Source of the DNA: Romanomermis culicivorax
Lineage: Eukaryota > Nematoda > Enoplea > Mermithida > Mermithidae
Assembly (NCBI GenBank): GCA_963922205.1
Contig: CAWUHX010000005.1
Location: 620,001-684,000, forward strand
Direction of reading: 5' to 3'
Length of the DNA stretch: 64,000 nt
In this document: piece after piece, positions 1-11,743 of the stretch
Layout: each line of letters begins with the position of its first letter
Position numbering within the stretch: position 1 is the stretch's first letter
Position numbers and translations under genes: made by a program
The notes under the pieces: generated by a model
The model's input: the letters and a program-made list of their open reading frames with translations, nothing else
What the model was told of the DNA's origin: nothing
Database searches by the model: none

Positions 1-1818
1 ATCTGTGCAGGTGTAAAATTCAATGTTTGAATAATCATTATCTCTTAGTTTTCATCTGTTTTCTTTGTCATAAGACAAACAAGATACTATTACATCGAAT
101 CCGCATGTGTGCCACAGCTACAGAGTATTTGTTAATACATGCGCACAGCTGTTGATGTCCTCTTCTAATGTTAGGTGGAACAGTTGTCAGGATGGTATGA
201 GAGTAAGACAGCCTCAAGAGTGAGGGCTAGCAGATGCAATGGGTGTCGCAGGCATTGGAATACTTTAGGTAGGAAACACTACTCAAAACCTTCACCTTGT
301 ATGCTACAGAGCCTATCACATAGAGTGACTGCCCCTAGATGATGAGAGAGACATCAGCAATCCTAGTCCTGGAAAGGGCCTTGTGGAGAGCTGGAACCTT
401 AGTCCTAATGGGAAGTCCCTAGGGAGAGAAACCTGATAGAGGACTGAAGGGGTAAATCGACAAAGGAGTAGGAGAGAGAAGGAGTTGAGGGCCAAGTCCA
501 ATGTGTTGGCTTAGGAAGAAGACTTACCAAAAATATTCAAATTAATTATTTATAAAAATGTATAAAAAGACATTGACGTAAATGCCCTTCAAGGTTGATC
601 CAGGCTCTGTAGTTTGGTGAAACTGAACTGAGTTTGGTGAAACAACTCAGTATTTATGCTAGCGGGAGTAGGAGTGTCAGTAGCTCCTGAGTATGGTAGG
701 GGGCTGTGACTACAGTAATCGTTGATGCTTCTTGTAGGATTATACGGTTGGGGCTAAGGCCAAGAATAGCTGGCACTGGCCTTTCTTAGGCAAGATGAAG
801 CCAGCATTGGTGCATTCCTGTTAGAGACACAGGAAAGAATCTCAGAAAGGATTCTGACTTTGTTTGCCAAAGTTGCTCCCTAAGTACAGAAATAGTTACA
901 AAAAGATGCAAACATGAAAAGTGTGCAAATACAATATAGACAAGCATACAGTACGAAATTAAGGTATACTGTAAAATCACATGAGCGACTATCCATGGCA
1001 CTCTGTTACACAGGTAAAGCTGAGTATGGCTTGTGGAAACTGACCAACTGATTTTGTGATGTACTATTGAAGTCCAATATATGCAGCAGGGAATTTTAAG
1101 TGGTAAGGTCCTCAGACTCTTTATTGAGGGTGGTTTTGTGAGCAAAAGAAACTGAAAAAAAATTCAAGAAGCATGTTTTTCATACAAAATATGCATACAA
1201 ATCATTGAACAAGCTGTCTTCAAAAAAACCAGGGAGAATGTGTTTGATGATTTTATTCCCCCCTGAGGGGTGTCCAGAGTCCCCTACCTCCTATGTGCAT
1301 GCATGGTTTAACTACGTTGGAATGACTGTCACTATAATCTAGCAGCATATCACTTGGTAGATAAGTCAGAGCAGAGTGCCCAATTGGTCCAACTCAGTCA
1401 TTGGACCAGTTCACTGTAGCCATGTACAAAAGAAAATTTCAATTCTGTTTCTTCAAGTTTCTGCGCACATTCAACAATATCTAGTGATTAGTAAATATTT
1501 TTAGCATCATATTTAGATTTGTCAGCATTTTTTAGGAATTGATGAGATAGGGCAGAGCACCCCATGAGAGTTATGGGTCGTATGGGTAAATTAACAATGA
1601 AAAAAATCCTTATTTGAAATTTTTAACAAAAATGATAAATAGTGCTAAAATAGTAAACTGAAATGCAATAAAATTGATTGAATTCATGAAATTTATGCAA
1701 ATTTGTTGAAAAAACTATTTTTAAAATGGTCAATATGGTTGGTCAATTTCACTAATTGTCCATGCAGGATGTGGAGTGAAAAATCGCCTTTTAAATTTTG
1801 TTTACATTTATATTTCAG
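1..1818. other. Upstream single-copy DNA, no gene recognised
   Basis: About 1.8 kb without a coding region I can support. Short open frames on the minus strand (for example 786-1145) have no recognisable domain and no convincing start context. The stretch ends in a splice acceptor directly before the receptor exon, so part of it is probably the intron, and possibly an upstream exon, of that gene. Confidence 0.5.
1803..1818 (+). promoter_or_regulatory. 3' splice site before the receptor exon
   Basis: A pyrimidine/AT-rich tract ending in TATTTCAG (AG at 1817-1818) lies 15 bases before the first ATG of the receptor frame. The frame is open upstream through this tract only because it lacks stops. 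Those codons are better read as intron. The TTTCAG shape resembles nematode acceptors, but that is only suggestive. Confidence 0.55.
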
Positions 1819-1833
1819 ATAAGTTATTCAAGA

Positions 1834-2805
1834 ATGAATAATTCTACATTATTTCCTTCCGACATGGATATGGCATCAAAATTTCAAATTAAAAGCCACA
1901 TTTGGAGTATTGTTGAATGGTTATTGGTATGCTCCACTAATTTATCTGCCTCAACTATATTGCTCCTGGTGCTTTTAACTTGGAAACCTTTGCATACCAG
2001 TGGCATGGCTCCTATTGGTGCTCTGGCTGTTAGTGAAATTTTTCTCTCCATTTATTACATATTGTTAAATATTTGGCACTTGATCAATTATTTTGCAGAT
2101 GGTAGCGAATACATGGCAGCAGCTGTTTGTTTCAAATTAGCTGTTTTCCAACAATTTGCTTCTGTGAGTAGTGCTTTATTGTCACTACTTATTGCTCTAA
2201 ATCGATTTTGGGCAATGATTTTTCCATTCTGGTATACACAGAGAAGTATTAAAATTACAATTTTCGAGATTTTTACATGTTTTTTATTGGGTTTAATTTT
2301 TTGCTTACCTGGCTTATTATCTGAGCCAGTGGATTCTTACGTCACAATGTGCGGATTCCAAGCTGTAGTTTTCACATTTTCTAAATTCTGGTATATATCA
2401 GCATTGGCCATTTATATTAGCACAGTCTTAATTTATATATTCCTCCTGCTACACGTGATAAATAGCCATCAAGAAAGCAACATTGGTAATTTAGCAGAAA
2501 TAATAAAAGAACAAAACAAAAAGTTGACCAAAGTTTTGGCTTCAGCTTCAACAGGATATATGTGCACAACTATTGTCCAATATTTCATTTCATCAATTAT
2601 AAGCTATTTTTTCCCCAATGCGAATTACGATGTTGGAATTTATTTTGGAGTTTTTTCTAGTGTGGAAGGTCTGATCATGGCTATTTCCTTGATTCTGCAA
2701 ATTGAAGAATTTGCAAAAGGTTTTAAAAATTTGAAAGGAAGGTTTCTCTATAGAACTACTCAGACGTTGGTTCAACCAATGCATGCAGCGGGATTAAATG
2801 CTTGA
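1834..2805 (+). CDS. Seven-transmembrane G-protein-coupled receptor, chemoreceptor-like
   Basis: Starting at the ATG at 1834, this gives 323 residues with seven hydrophobic segments at about 25-49, 58-84, 100-125, 145-162, 184-209, 235-260 and 268-290. Cys99 at the top of TM3 and Cys173 in the second extracellular loop are placed for the usual rhodopsin-family disulphide. The N-terminus has a possible N-glycosylation site (NNST). The DRY position at the end of TM3 reads NRF, followed by a short run to FPFWY. TM7 lacks NPxxY and is followed by a basic, helix-8-like stretch (FAKGFKNLKGR). The protein probably sits in the plasma membrane of a sensory or neural cell, but the ligand cannot be told. 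The layout resembles invertebrate chemoreceptor-type receptors such as nematode Sr families. A splice acceptor just upstream means an earlier exon may exist. It looks intact and is the only intact gene in the window. Confidence 0.8.
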   Translation: MNNSTLFPSDMDMASKFQIKSHIWSIVEWLLVCSTNLSASTILLLVLLTWKPLHTSGMAPIGALAVSEIFLSIYYILLNIWHLINYFADGSEYMAAAVCFKLAVFQQFASVSSALLSLLIALNRFWAMIFPFWYTQRSIKITIFEIFTCFLLGLIFCLPGLLSEPVDSYVTMCGFQAVVFTFSKFWYISALAIYISTVLIYIFLLLHVINSHQESNIGNLAEIIKEQNKKLTKVLASASTGYMCTTIVQYFISSIISYFFPNANYDVGIYFGVFSSVEGLIMAISLILQIEEFAKGFKNLKGRFLYRTTQTLVQPMHAAGLNA

Positions 2806-3280
2806 GTCGAGCCAGCTAGATTGGGATCTAGGTTTGAAGCACATTGAATTCTTTAATTGAATTATTTCTAATATAAGGCTCATCATTTTTGTGATGAGAA
2901 TGGATTTATTTACTACATTTCAACATTGATAGTTTAATGTATTGACATTTATTTGCATATGACTACAGCTCCCAATTTTGAAATTTAATGGGTTTACCTT
3001 CTAGTTACAAATGTATCATAACGTTTGTTCTCTAGTAAAAATTACAGTCATGAGAATTTTTCTAATCCAGATTTGTATTGGCTTGTCAAGAAAGTAATGT
3101 CGATTTTTAGTCATGTCTTATCAATCAATTTTTTCTTGAAATCTAGCCACATAAATTGGGTTGTTGAATGTTTGTTTGGAAGAGCAAACATTATTGTTTT
3201 GAAAAATGGGATTGGTTTTCAGTTGGCTTATACTCTCCATTTTATTGATACCTAAAACAAAGTGTTACTTCCATGACCAT
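2806..3280. other. AT-rich intergenic DNA
   Basis: This stretch lies between the receptor stop codon and the mariner relic. It is AT-rich with no recognisable gene or repeat. A plus-strand open frame at 3025-3255 has no domain and is not called. Confidence 0.4.
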
Positions 3281-3770
3281 ATGCATCGTTGCATTTTGTA
3301 TGAGTATGATTTGAGCAGAACTGTAGCTGAGGCAATGAGAAGTATATGGCAAGCAAATGAAGACCCTGCTGTGCCTGAATGTGAAGTCAGATGGTGGTTT
3401 GCAAAGTTCAGGACTGGCGTCTGCAGTATCAAAGATGAACTTCATAGTGGACAACCAGCTGAAGTATCTGAAGCAGACATTAAAGAGCGGCTGGATCATG
3501 CTTCAACAGCAATCATTAGGGAGATAGCAGAAGTCCTTGCTATTACCCACACTACTATTGAAAATTGAATGAAGAAGATGAACAAGGTCTACAAGCTTTA
3601 AACATGAGTGGCTCAAAATTTGAGTGATTATTCTGTGGAAGAGCATGTAATCATTTCCATATCAATAACATCATTAGGAAGGGACAATGGGTCACCAAAG
3701 GCTCCAAACCAGCACAAGTGCCAAGGCCTGATCTACACCTACACAATGTTATATTATCTGTATGGTGATA
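3281..3770 (+). pseudogene. Mariner-family transposase relic, internally deleted and truncated
   Basis: From the ATG at 3281 the frame gives the mariner N-terminal helix-turn-helix region. It includes RWWFAKFRTG, SIKDELHSGQPAEV and the second helix REIAEVLAITHTTIEN, which match the first DNA-binding module of mariner/SETMAR-type transposases. The frame stops at TGA near 3566-3568, and the homology carries on through further stops as far as a segment with VAQNLSDY. It then jumps to a piece around 3676-3768 containing KGQWVTKGSKPAQVPRPDLH, which belongs to the catalytic half of the same family. The intervening part, which would carry the first catalytic aspartate, is missing. The right end is cut off where Sat516 begins at about 3775. 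No terminal inverted repeat was found. It is a dead copy that could not make an active enzyme. Confidence 0.8.
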
Positions 3771-3782
3771 CAATGCCTTTAA

Positions 3783-4233
3783 AAGGTGAGAGGAATTAGA
3801 GGAAAGAAGCTTAACTTCATTGTAATGAACACTTAATGGTTTCATAGACCAAGCCCTTTATCTCTATCTTTATCAAACAGTTTTTGTACAGCATATGTTT
3901 ATATTACCAATTTCTGTCTTGTTTTTTGAATGTTTGATACATTACAGCAGAAAACCTGAGCTTGTGTACAAGGTTTTAGCTCCAGGTGGAGTCTAGTTCC
4001 AGTGTAGTCATGAAAGCTCATGTAGTGAGAATCATGAAAACTTATGCGAGGAAGTCGCCCACATGTCAGTTTCATTCATATGATAACTCATGAACTTTGA
4101 TTTCATCAGCAACAATTCTATTTTCAGACCCTTAATTTTTACTTTTTTCAGTACTTTTAGCTTTAATCTTCATTAGAATCACATTCTTTTTATGTTTCAT
4201 CTCTATCTTTTTTTTGAAAAAAGAAATATAGGG
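3783..4233 (-). repeat. Sat516 monomer in reverse orientation
   Basis: This is one satellite unit running opposite to the main array. It is the left arm of a large inverted repeat whose right arm is 4371 to about 4812, with a 137-bp spacer that already belongs to a forward unit. Landmarks that pair are the AAGCTT-containing end, the GTGTACAAG segment and the TATGTTTCATCTC/GAGATGAAACATA segment. Confidence 0.85.
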
Positions 4234-7200
4234 TCTATGAAACTCATTAGAATGTTCATTACAATGTACAATGAAGTTAAGCTTCTTTTCTATAATTCCT
4301 CTCACCTTTTAAAGGCAATTGTTGAAATAAAAACATGACCAAATATGTCTGGAAAGTGTCATTTGTAAATCCCTATATTTCTTTTTTCAGAAAAAAGATA
4401 GAGATGAAACATAAAAAGAATGTGATTCTAATGAAGATTAAAGCTAAAAGTACTGAAAAAAGTAAAAATTAAGGGTCTGAAAAAAGAATTGTTGCTGATG
4501 AAATCAAAGTTCATTAGTTATCATATAAATGAAACTCACATGTGGGCAACTTCCTCGCATTAGTTTACATGATTCTCACTACATGAGCTTTGATGACTTC
4601 ACTGGAACTAGAGTCTACCTAGAGCTAAAACCTTGTACACAAGCTCAGGCTTTTTGCTGCAATGTATCAAACATTCAAACATCAAAATAGAAATTGGTAA
4701 TATAAACATATGCTGTTCAAAAACTGTTTTATAGAGATAGAGATAGTCCATGAAACCACTGAGTGTTCATTACAATGAAAATAAGCTTCTCTTCTATAAT
4801 TTCTCTCACCTTTTAAAGGCATTTGTTGAAATAAAAACATGACCAAATATGTCTGAAAAGTCCTATTTGAAAATCCCTATGTTTCTTCTTTCAAAAAAAG
4901 ATTGAGATGAAACGTAAAAAAATGTGCTTCTAATGAAGCAGATTAAACCTAAAAGTACTGAAAAAAGTAAAAATTAAGGGTCTGAAAATCGAATTGTTGC
5001 TGATGAAATCAAAGTTCATTAGTTATCATATGAATGAAACTAACATGTGGGCAACTTCCTCCAATCAGTTTTCATGATTCTCACTACATGAGCTTTCATG
5101 ACTACACTGGAAGTAGACTCTACCTGCAGCTAAAACCTTGTACACAAGCTCAGGCTTTTTGCTGCAATGTATCAAACATTCAAACAACAAAATAGAAATT
5201 GGTAATATAAACATATGCTGTTCAAAAACTGTTTTATAGAGATAGAGACAGTCTATGAAACCACTGAGTGTTCATTACAATGAAAATAAGCTTCTCTTCT
5301 ATAATTTCTCTCACCTTTTAAAGGCATTTGTTGAAATAAAAACATGACCAAATATGTCTGGAAAGTCCTATTTGAAAATCCCTATGTTTCTTTTTTCAAA
5401 AAAAGATTGAGATGAAACGTAAAAAAATGTGCTTCTAATGAAGCAGATTAAACCTAAAAGTACTGAAAAAAGTAAAAATTAAGGGTCTGAAAATCGAATT
5501 GTTGCTGATGAAATCAAAGTTCATTAGTTATCATATGAATGAAACTAACATGTGGGCAACTTCCTCCAATCAGTTTTCATGATTCTCACTACATGAGCTT
5601 TCATGACTACACTGGAAGTAGACTCTACCTGCAGCTAAAACCTTGTACACAAGCTCAGGCTTTTTGCTGCAATGTATCAAACATTCAAACAACAAAATAG
5701 AAATTGGTAATATAAACATATGCTGTTCAAAAACTGTTTTATAGAGATAGAGATAGTCTATGAAACCACTGAGTGTTCATTACAATGAAAATAAGCTTCT
5801 CTTCTATAATTTCTCTCACCTTTTAAAGGCATTTGTTGAAATAAAAACATGACCAAATATGTCTGGAAAGTCCTATTTGAAAATCCCTATGTTTCTTTTT
5901 TCAAAAAAAGAATGAGATGAAACGTAAAAAAATGTGCTTCTAATGAAGCAGATTAAACCTAAAAGTACTGAAAAAAGTAAAAATTAAGGGTCTGAAAATC
6001 GAATTGTTGCTGATGAAATCAACGTTCATAAGTTATCATATGAATGAAACTCACATGTGGGCAACTTCCTATCATTAGTTTTCATGATTCTCACTACATG
6101 AGCTTTCATGACTACACTGGAAGTAGACTCCACCTGCAGCTAAAACCTTGTACACAAGCTCAGGCTTTTTGCTCTAATGTATCAAACATTCAAACAACAG
6201 AATAGAAATTGGTAATATAAACATTTGCTGTTCAAAAACTGTTTTATAGAGATAGAGATAAAGGGCTTGGTGCATGAAACCACTAAGTGTTCATTACAAT
6301 GAAGTTAAGCTTCTCTTCTGTAATTCCTCTCACCTTTCAAAGGCATTTGTTGAAATAAAAACATGACCAAATATGTCTGGAAAGTGTCATTTGTAAATCC
6401 CTATATTTCTTTTTTCAGAAAAAAGATAGAGATGAAACGTAAAAAAATTTTGATTCTAATGAAGCAGATTAAACCTAAAAGAACTGAAAAATGTAAAAAT
6501 TAAGGGTCTGAAAATCGAATTGTTGCTGATGAAATCAACGTTCATAAGTTATCATATGAATGAAACTCACATGTGGGCAACTTCCTCTCATTAAGTTTCA
6601 TGATTCTCACTACATGAGCTTTCATGACTACACTGGAAGTAGACTCCACCTGGAGCTAAAACCTTGTACACAAGCTCAGGCTTTTTGCTGTAATGTATCA
6701 AACATTCAAACAACAGAATAGAAATTGGTAATATAAACATATGCTGTTCAAAAACTGTTTTATAGAGATAGAGATAAAGGGCTTGGTGCATGAAACCACT
6801 AAGTGTTCATTACAATGAAGTTAAGCTTCTCTTCTATAATTCCTCTCACCTTTCAAAGGCATTTGTTGAAATAAAAACATGACCAAATATGTCTGGAAAG
6901 TGTCATTTGTAAATCCCTATATTTCTTTTTTCAGAAAAAAGATAGAGATGAAACGTAAAAAAATTTTGATTCTAATGAAGCAGATTAAACCTAAAAGAAC
7001 TGAAAAAAGTAAAAATTAAGGGTCTGAAAATCGAATTGTTGCTGATGAAATCAACGTTCATAAGTTATCATATGAATGAAACTCACATGTGGGCAACTTC
7101 CTCCCATCAGTTTTCATGATTCTCACTACATGAGCTTTCATGACTACACTGGAAGTAGACTCCACCTGCAGCTAAAACCTTGTACACAAGCTCAGGCTTT

Positions 7201-7343
7201 TTGCTGTAATGTATCAAACATTCAAACAACAGAATAGAAATTGGTAATATAAACATATGCTGTTCAAAAACTGTTTTATAGAGATAGAGATAAAGGGCTT
7301 GGTGCATGAAACCACTAAGTGTTCATTACAATGAAGTTAAGCT

Positions 7344-10300
7344 TCTCTTCTGTAATTCCTCTCAACTTTCAAAGGCATTTGTTGAAATAAAAACATGACC
7401 AAATATGTCTGGAAAGTGTCATTTGTAAATCCCTATATTTCTTTTTTCAGAAAAAAGATAGAGATGAAATGTAAAAAAATTTTGATTCTAATGAAGCAGA
7501 TTAAACCTAAAAGAACTGAAAAAAGTAAAAATTAAGGGTCTGAAAATCGAATTGTTGCTGATGAAATCAACGTTCATAAGTTATCATATGAATGAAACTC
7601 ACATGCGGGCAACTTCCTCTCATTAGTTTTCATGATTCTCACTACATGAGCTTTCATGACTACACTGGAAGTAGACTCCACCTGGAGCTAAAACCTTGTA
7701 CACAAGCTCAGGCTTTTTGCTGTAATGTATCAAACATTCAAACAACAGAATAGAAATTGGTAATACAAACATATGCTGTTCAAAAAATGTTTTATAGAGA
7801 TAGAGATAAAGGGCTTGGTGCATGAAACCACTAAGTGTTCATTACAATGAAGTTAAGCATCTCTTCTATCATTCCTCTCACTTTTTAAGGGCATTTGTTG
7901 AAATAAAAACATGACCAAATATGTCTGGAAAGTGTCATTTGTAAATCCCTATATTTCTTTTTTCAGAAAAAAGATAGAGATGAAACGTAAAAAAAATGTG
8001 CTTCTAATGAAGCAGATTAAACCAAAAAGTACTGAAAAAAGTAAAAATTAAGGGTCTGAAAATAGAATTGTTGCTGAAGAAATCAAAGTTCATTAGTTAT
8101 CATATGAATGAAACTAACATGTGGGCAACTTCCTCCCATCAGTTTTCATGATTCTCACTACATGAGCTTTCATGACTACACTGGAAGTAGACTCTATCTG
8201 CAGCTAAAACCTTGTACACAAGCTCAGGCTTTTTGCTGCAATATATCAAACATTCAAACAACAAAATAGAAATTGGTAATATAAACATATGCTGTTCAAA
8301 AACTGTTTTATAGAGATAGAGATAAAGGGCTTGGTGCATGAAACCACTAAGTGTTCATTACAATGAAGTTAAGCATCTCTTCTATAATTCCTCTCACTTT
8401 TTAAGGGCATTTGTTGAAATAAAAACATGACCAAATATGTCTGGAAAGTGTCATTTGTAAATCCCTATATTTCTTTTTTCAGAAAAAAGAGAGAGATGAA
8501 ACGTAAAAAAATTTTGATTCTAATGAAGGAGATTAAACCTAAAAGAACTGAAAAAAGTAAAAATTAAGGGTCTGAAAATCGAATTGTTGCTGATGAAATC
8601 AACGTTCATAAGTTATCATATGAATGAAACTCACATGTGGGCAACTTCCTCTCATTAGTTTTCATGATTCTCACTACATGAGCTTTCATGACTACACTGG
8701 AAGTAGACTCCACCTGGAGCTAAAACCTTGTACACAAGCTCAGGCTTTTTGCTGTAATGTATCAAACATTCAAACAACAGAATAGAAATTGGTAATATAA
8801 ACATATGCTGTTCAAAAACTGTTTTATAGAGATAGAGATAAAGGGCTTGGTGCATGAAACCACTAAGTGTTCATTACAATGAAGTTAAGCTTCTCTTCTG
8901 TAATTCCTCTCACCTTTCAAAGGCATTTGTTGGTAGTTTTCATGATTCTCACTACATGAGCTTTCATGACTACACTGGAAGTAGACTCCACCTGGAGCTA
9001 AAACCTTGTACACAAGCTCAGGCTTTTTGCTGTAATGTATCAAACATTCAAACAACAGAATAGAAATTGGTAATATAAACATATGCTGTTCAAAAACTGT
9101 TTTATAGAGATAGAGATAAAGGGCTTGGTGCATGAAACCACTAAGTGTTCATTACAATGAAGTTAAGCTTCTCTTCTATAATTCCTCTCACTTTTTAAGG
9201 GCATTTGTTGAAATAAAAACATGACCAAATATGTCTGGAAAGTGTCATTTGTAAATCCCTATATATATCTTTTTTCAAAAAAAGATTGAGATGAAACGTA
9301 AAAAAAATGTGCTTCTAATGAAGCAGATTAAACCTAAAAGTACTAAAAAAAGTAAAAATTAAGGGTCTGAAAATCGAATTGTTGCTGATGAAATCAAAGT
9401 TCATCAGTTATATGAATGAAACTAACATGTGGGCAACTTCCTCCCATCAGTTTTCATGATTCTCACTACATGAGCTTTCATGACTACACTGGAAGTAGAC
9501 TCTACCTGCAGCTAAAACCTTGTACACAAGCTCAGGCTTTTTGCTGCAATGTATCAAACATTCAAACAACAAAATAGAAATTGGTAATATAAACATATGC
9601 TGTTCAAAAACTGTTTTATAGAGATAGAGATGAAGGGCTTGGTGCATGAAACCACTAAGTGTTCATTACAATGAAGTTAAGCATCTCTTCTATAATTCCT
9701 CTCACTTTTTAAGGGCATTTGTTGAAATAAAAACATGACCAAATATGTCTGGAAAATGTCATTTGTAAATCCCTATATTTCTTTTTTCAGAAAAAAGATA
9801 GAGATGAAACGTAAAAAAATTTTGATTCTAATGAAGCAGATTAAACCTAAAAGAACTGAAAAAAGTAAAAATTAAGGGTCTGAAAATCGAATTGTTGCTG
9901 ATGAAATCAACGTTCATAAGTTATCATATGAATGAAACTCACATGTGGGCAACTTCCTATCATTAGTTTTCATGATTCTCACTACATGAGCTTTCATGAC
10001 TACACTGGAAGTAGACTCCACCTGGAGCTAAAACCTAGTACACAAGCTCAGGCTTTTTGCTGTAATGTATCAAACATTCAAACAACAGAATAGAAATTGG
10101 TAATATAAACATATGCTGTTCAAAAACTGTTTTATAGAGATAGAGATAAAGGGCTTGGTGCATGAAACCATTAAGTGTTCATTACAATGAAGTTAAGCTT
10201 CTCTTCTGTAATTCCTCTAACCTTTCAAAGGCATTTGTTGAAATAAAAACATGACCAAATATGTCTGGAAAGTCCCATTTGAAAATCCCTATATTTCTTT

Positions 10301-11236
10301 TTTCAAAAAAAGATTGAGATGAAACGTAAAAAAAATGTGCTTCTAATGAAGCAGATTAAACCTAAAAGTACTAAAAAAAGTAAAAATTAAGGGTCTGAAA
10401 ATCGAATTGTTGCTGATGAAATCAAAGTTCATTAGTTATATGAATGAAACTAACATGTGGGCAACTTCCTCCCATCAGTTTTCATGATTCTCACTACATG
10501 AGCTTTCATGACTACACTGGAAGTAGACTCTACCTGCAGCTAAAACCTTGTACACAAGCTCAGGCTTTTTGCTGCAATGTATCAAACATTCAAACAACAA
10601 AATAGAAATTGGTAATATAAACATATGCTGTTCAAAAACTGTTTTATAGAGATAGAGATAAAGGGCTTGGTGCATGAAACCACTAAGTGTTCATTACAAT
10701 GAAGTTAAGCATCTCTTCTATAATTCCTCTCACTTTTTAAGGGCATTTGTTGAAATAAAAACATGACCAAATATGTCTGGAAAGTGTCATTTGTAAATCC
10801 CTATATTTCTTTTTTCAGAAAAAAGATAGAGATGAAACGTAAAAAAATTTTGATTCTAATGAAGCAGATTAAACCTAAAAGTACTGAAAAAAGTAAAAAT
10901 TAAGGGTCTGAAAATAGAATTGTTGCTGAAGAAATCAAAGTTCATTAGTTATCATATGAATGAAACTCACATGTGGGCAACTTCCTATCATTAGTTTTCA
11001 TGATTCTCACTACATGAGCTTTCATGACTACACTGGAAGTAGACTCTACCTGCAGCTAAAACCTTGTACACAAGCTCAGGCTTTTTGCTGCAATATATCA
11101 AACATTCAAACAACAAAATAGAAATTGGTAATATAAACATATGCTGATCAAAAACTGTTTTATAGAGATAGAGATAAAGGGCTTGGTGCATGAAACCACT
11201 AAGTGTTCATTACAATGAAGTTAAGCATCTCTTCTA
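7344..11236 (+). repeat. Higher-order Sat516 block, copy A
   Basis: This block reappears almost unchanged 4400 bp further on (copy B, 11744-15637). It includes the shortened unit at 8932, the TAGTACAC variant near 10035 and the GATCAAAAAC variant near 11146. Its left edge is set by a GCTTCTC/GCATCTC difference at about 7343, and its right edge where the copies diverge after 11236. A higher-order unit of about 8.5 monomers spread by unequal exchange fits best. Confidence 0.9.
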
Positions 11237-11743
11237 TAATTCCTCTCACTTTTTAAGGGCATTTGTTGAAATAAAAACATGACCAAATATGTCTGGAAAG
11301 TGTCATTTGTGAATCCCTATATTTCTTTTTTCGGAAAAAAGATAGAGATGAAACCTAAAAAAAATGTGCTTTTAATGAAGCAGATTAAACCAAAAAGTAC
11401 TGAAAAAAGTAAAAATTAAGGGTCTGAAAATAGAATTGTTGCTGAAGAAATCAAAGTTCATTAGTTATCATATGAATGAAACTAACATGTGGGCAACTTC
11501 CTCCCATCAGTTTTCATGATTCTCACTACATGAGCTTTCATGACTACACTGGAAGTAGACTCTATCTGCAGCTAAAACCTTGTACACAAGCTCAGGCTTT
11601 TTGCTGCAATATATCAAACATTCAAACAACAAAATAGAAATTGGTAATATAAACATATGCTGTTCAAAAACTGTTTTATAGAGATAGAGATAAAGGGCTT
11701 GGTGCATGAAACCACTAAGTGTTCATTACAATGAAGTTAAGCA

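Noticed and set aside
786..1145. 119-codon minus-strand open frame
   Set aside because: No recognisable domain, no splice or promoter support, and composition like the surroundings.
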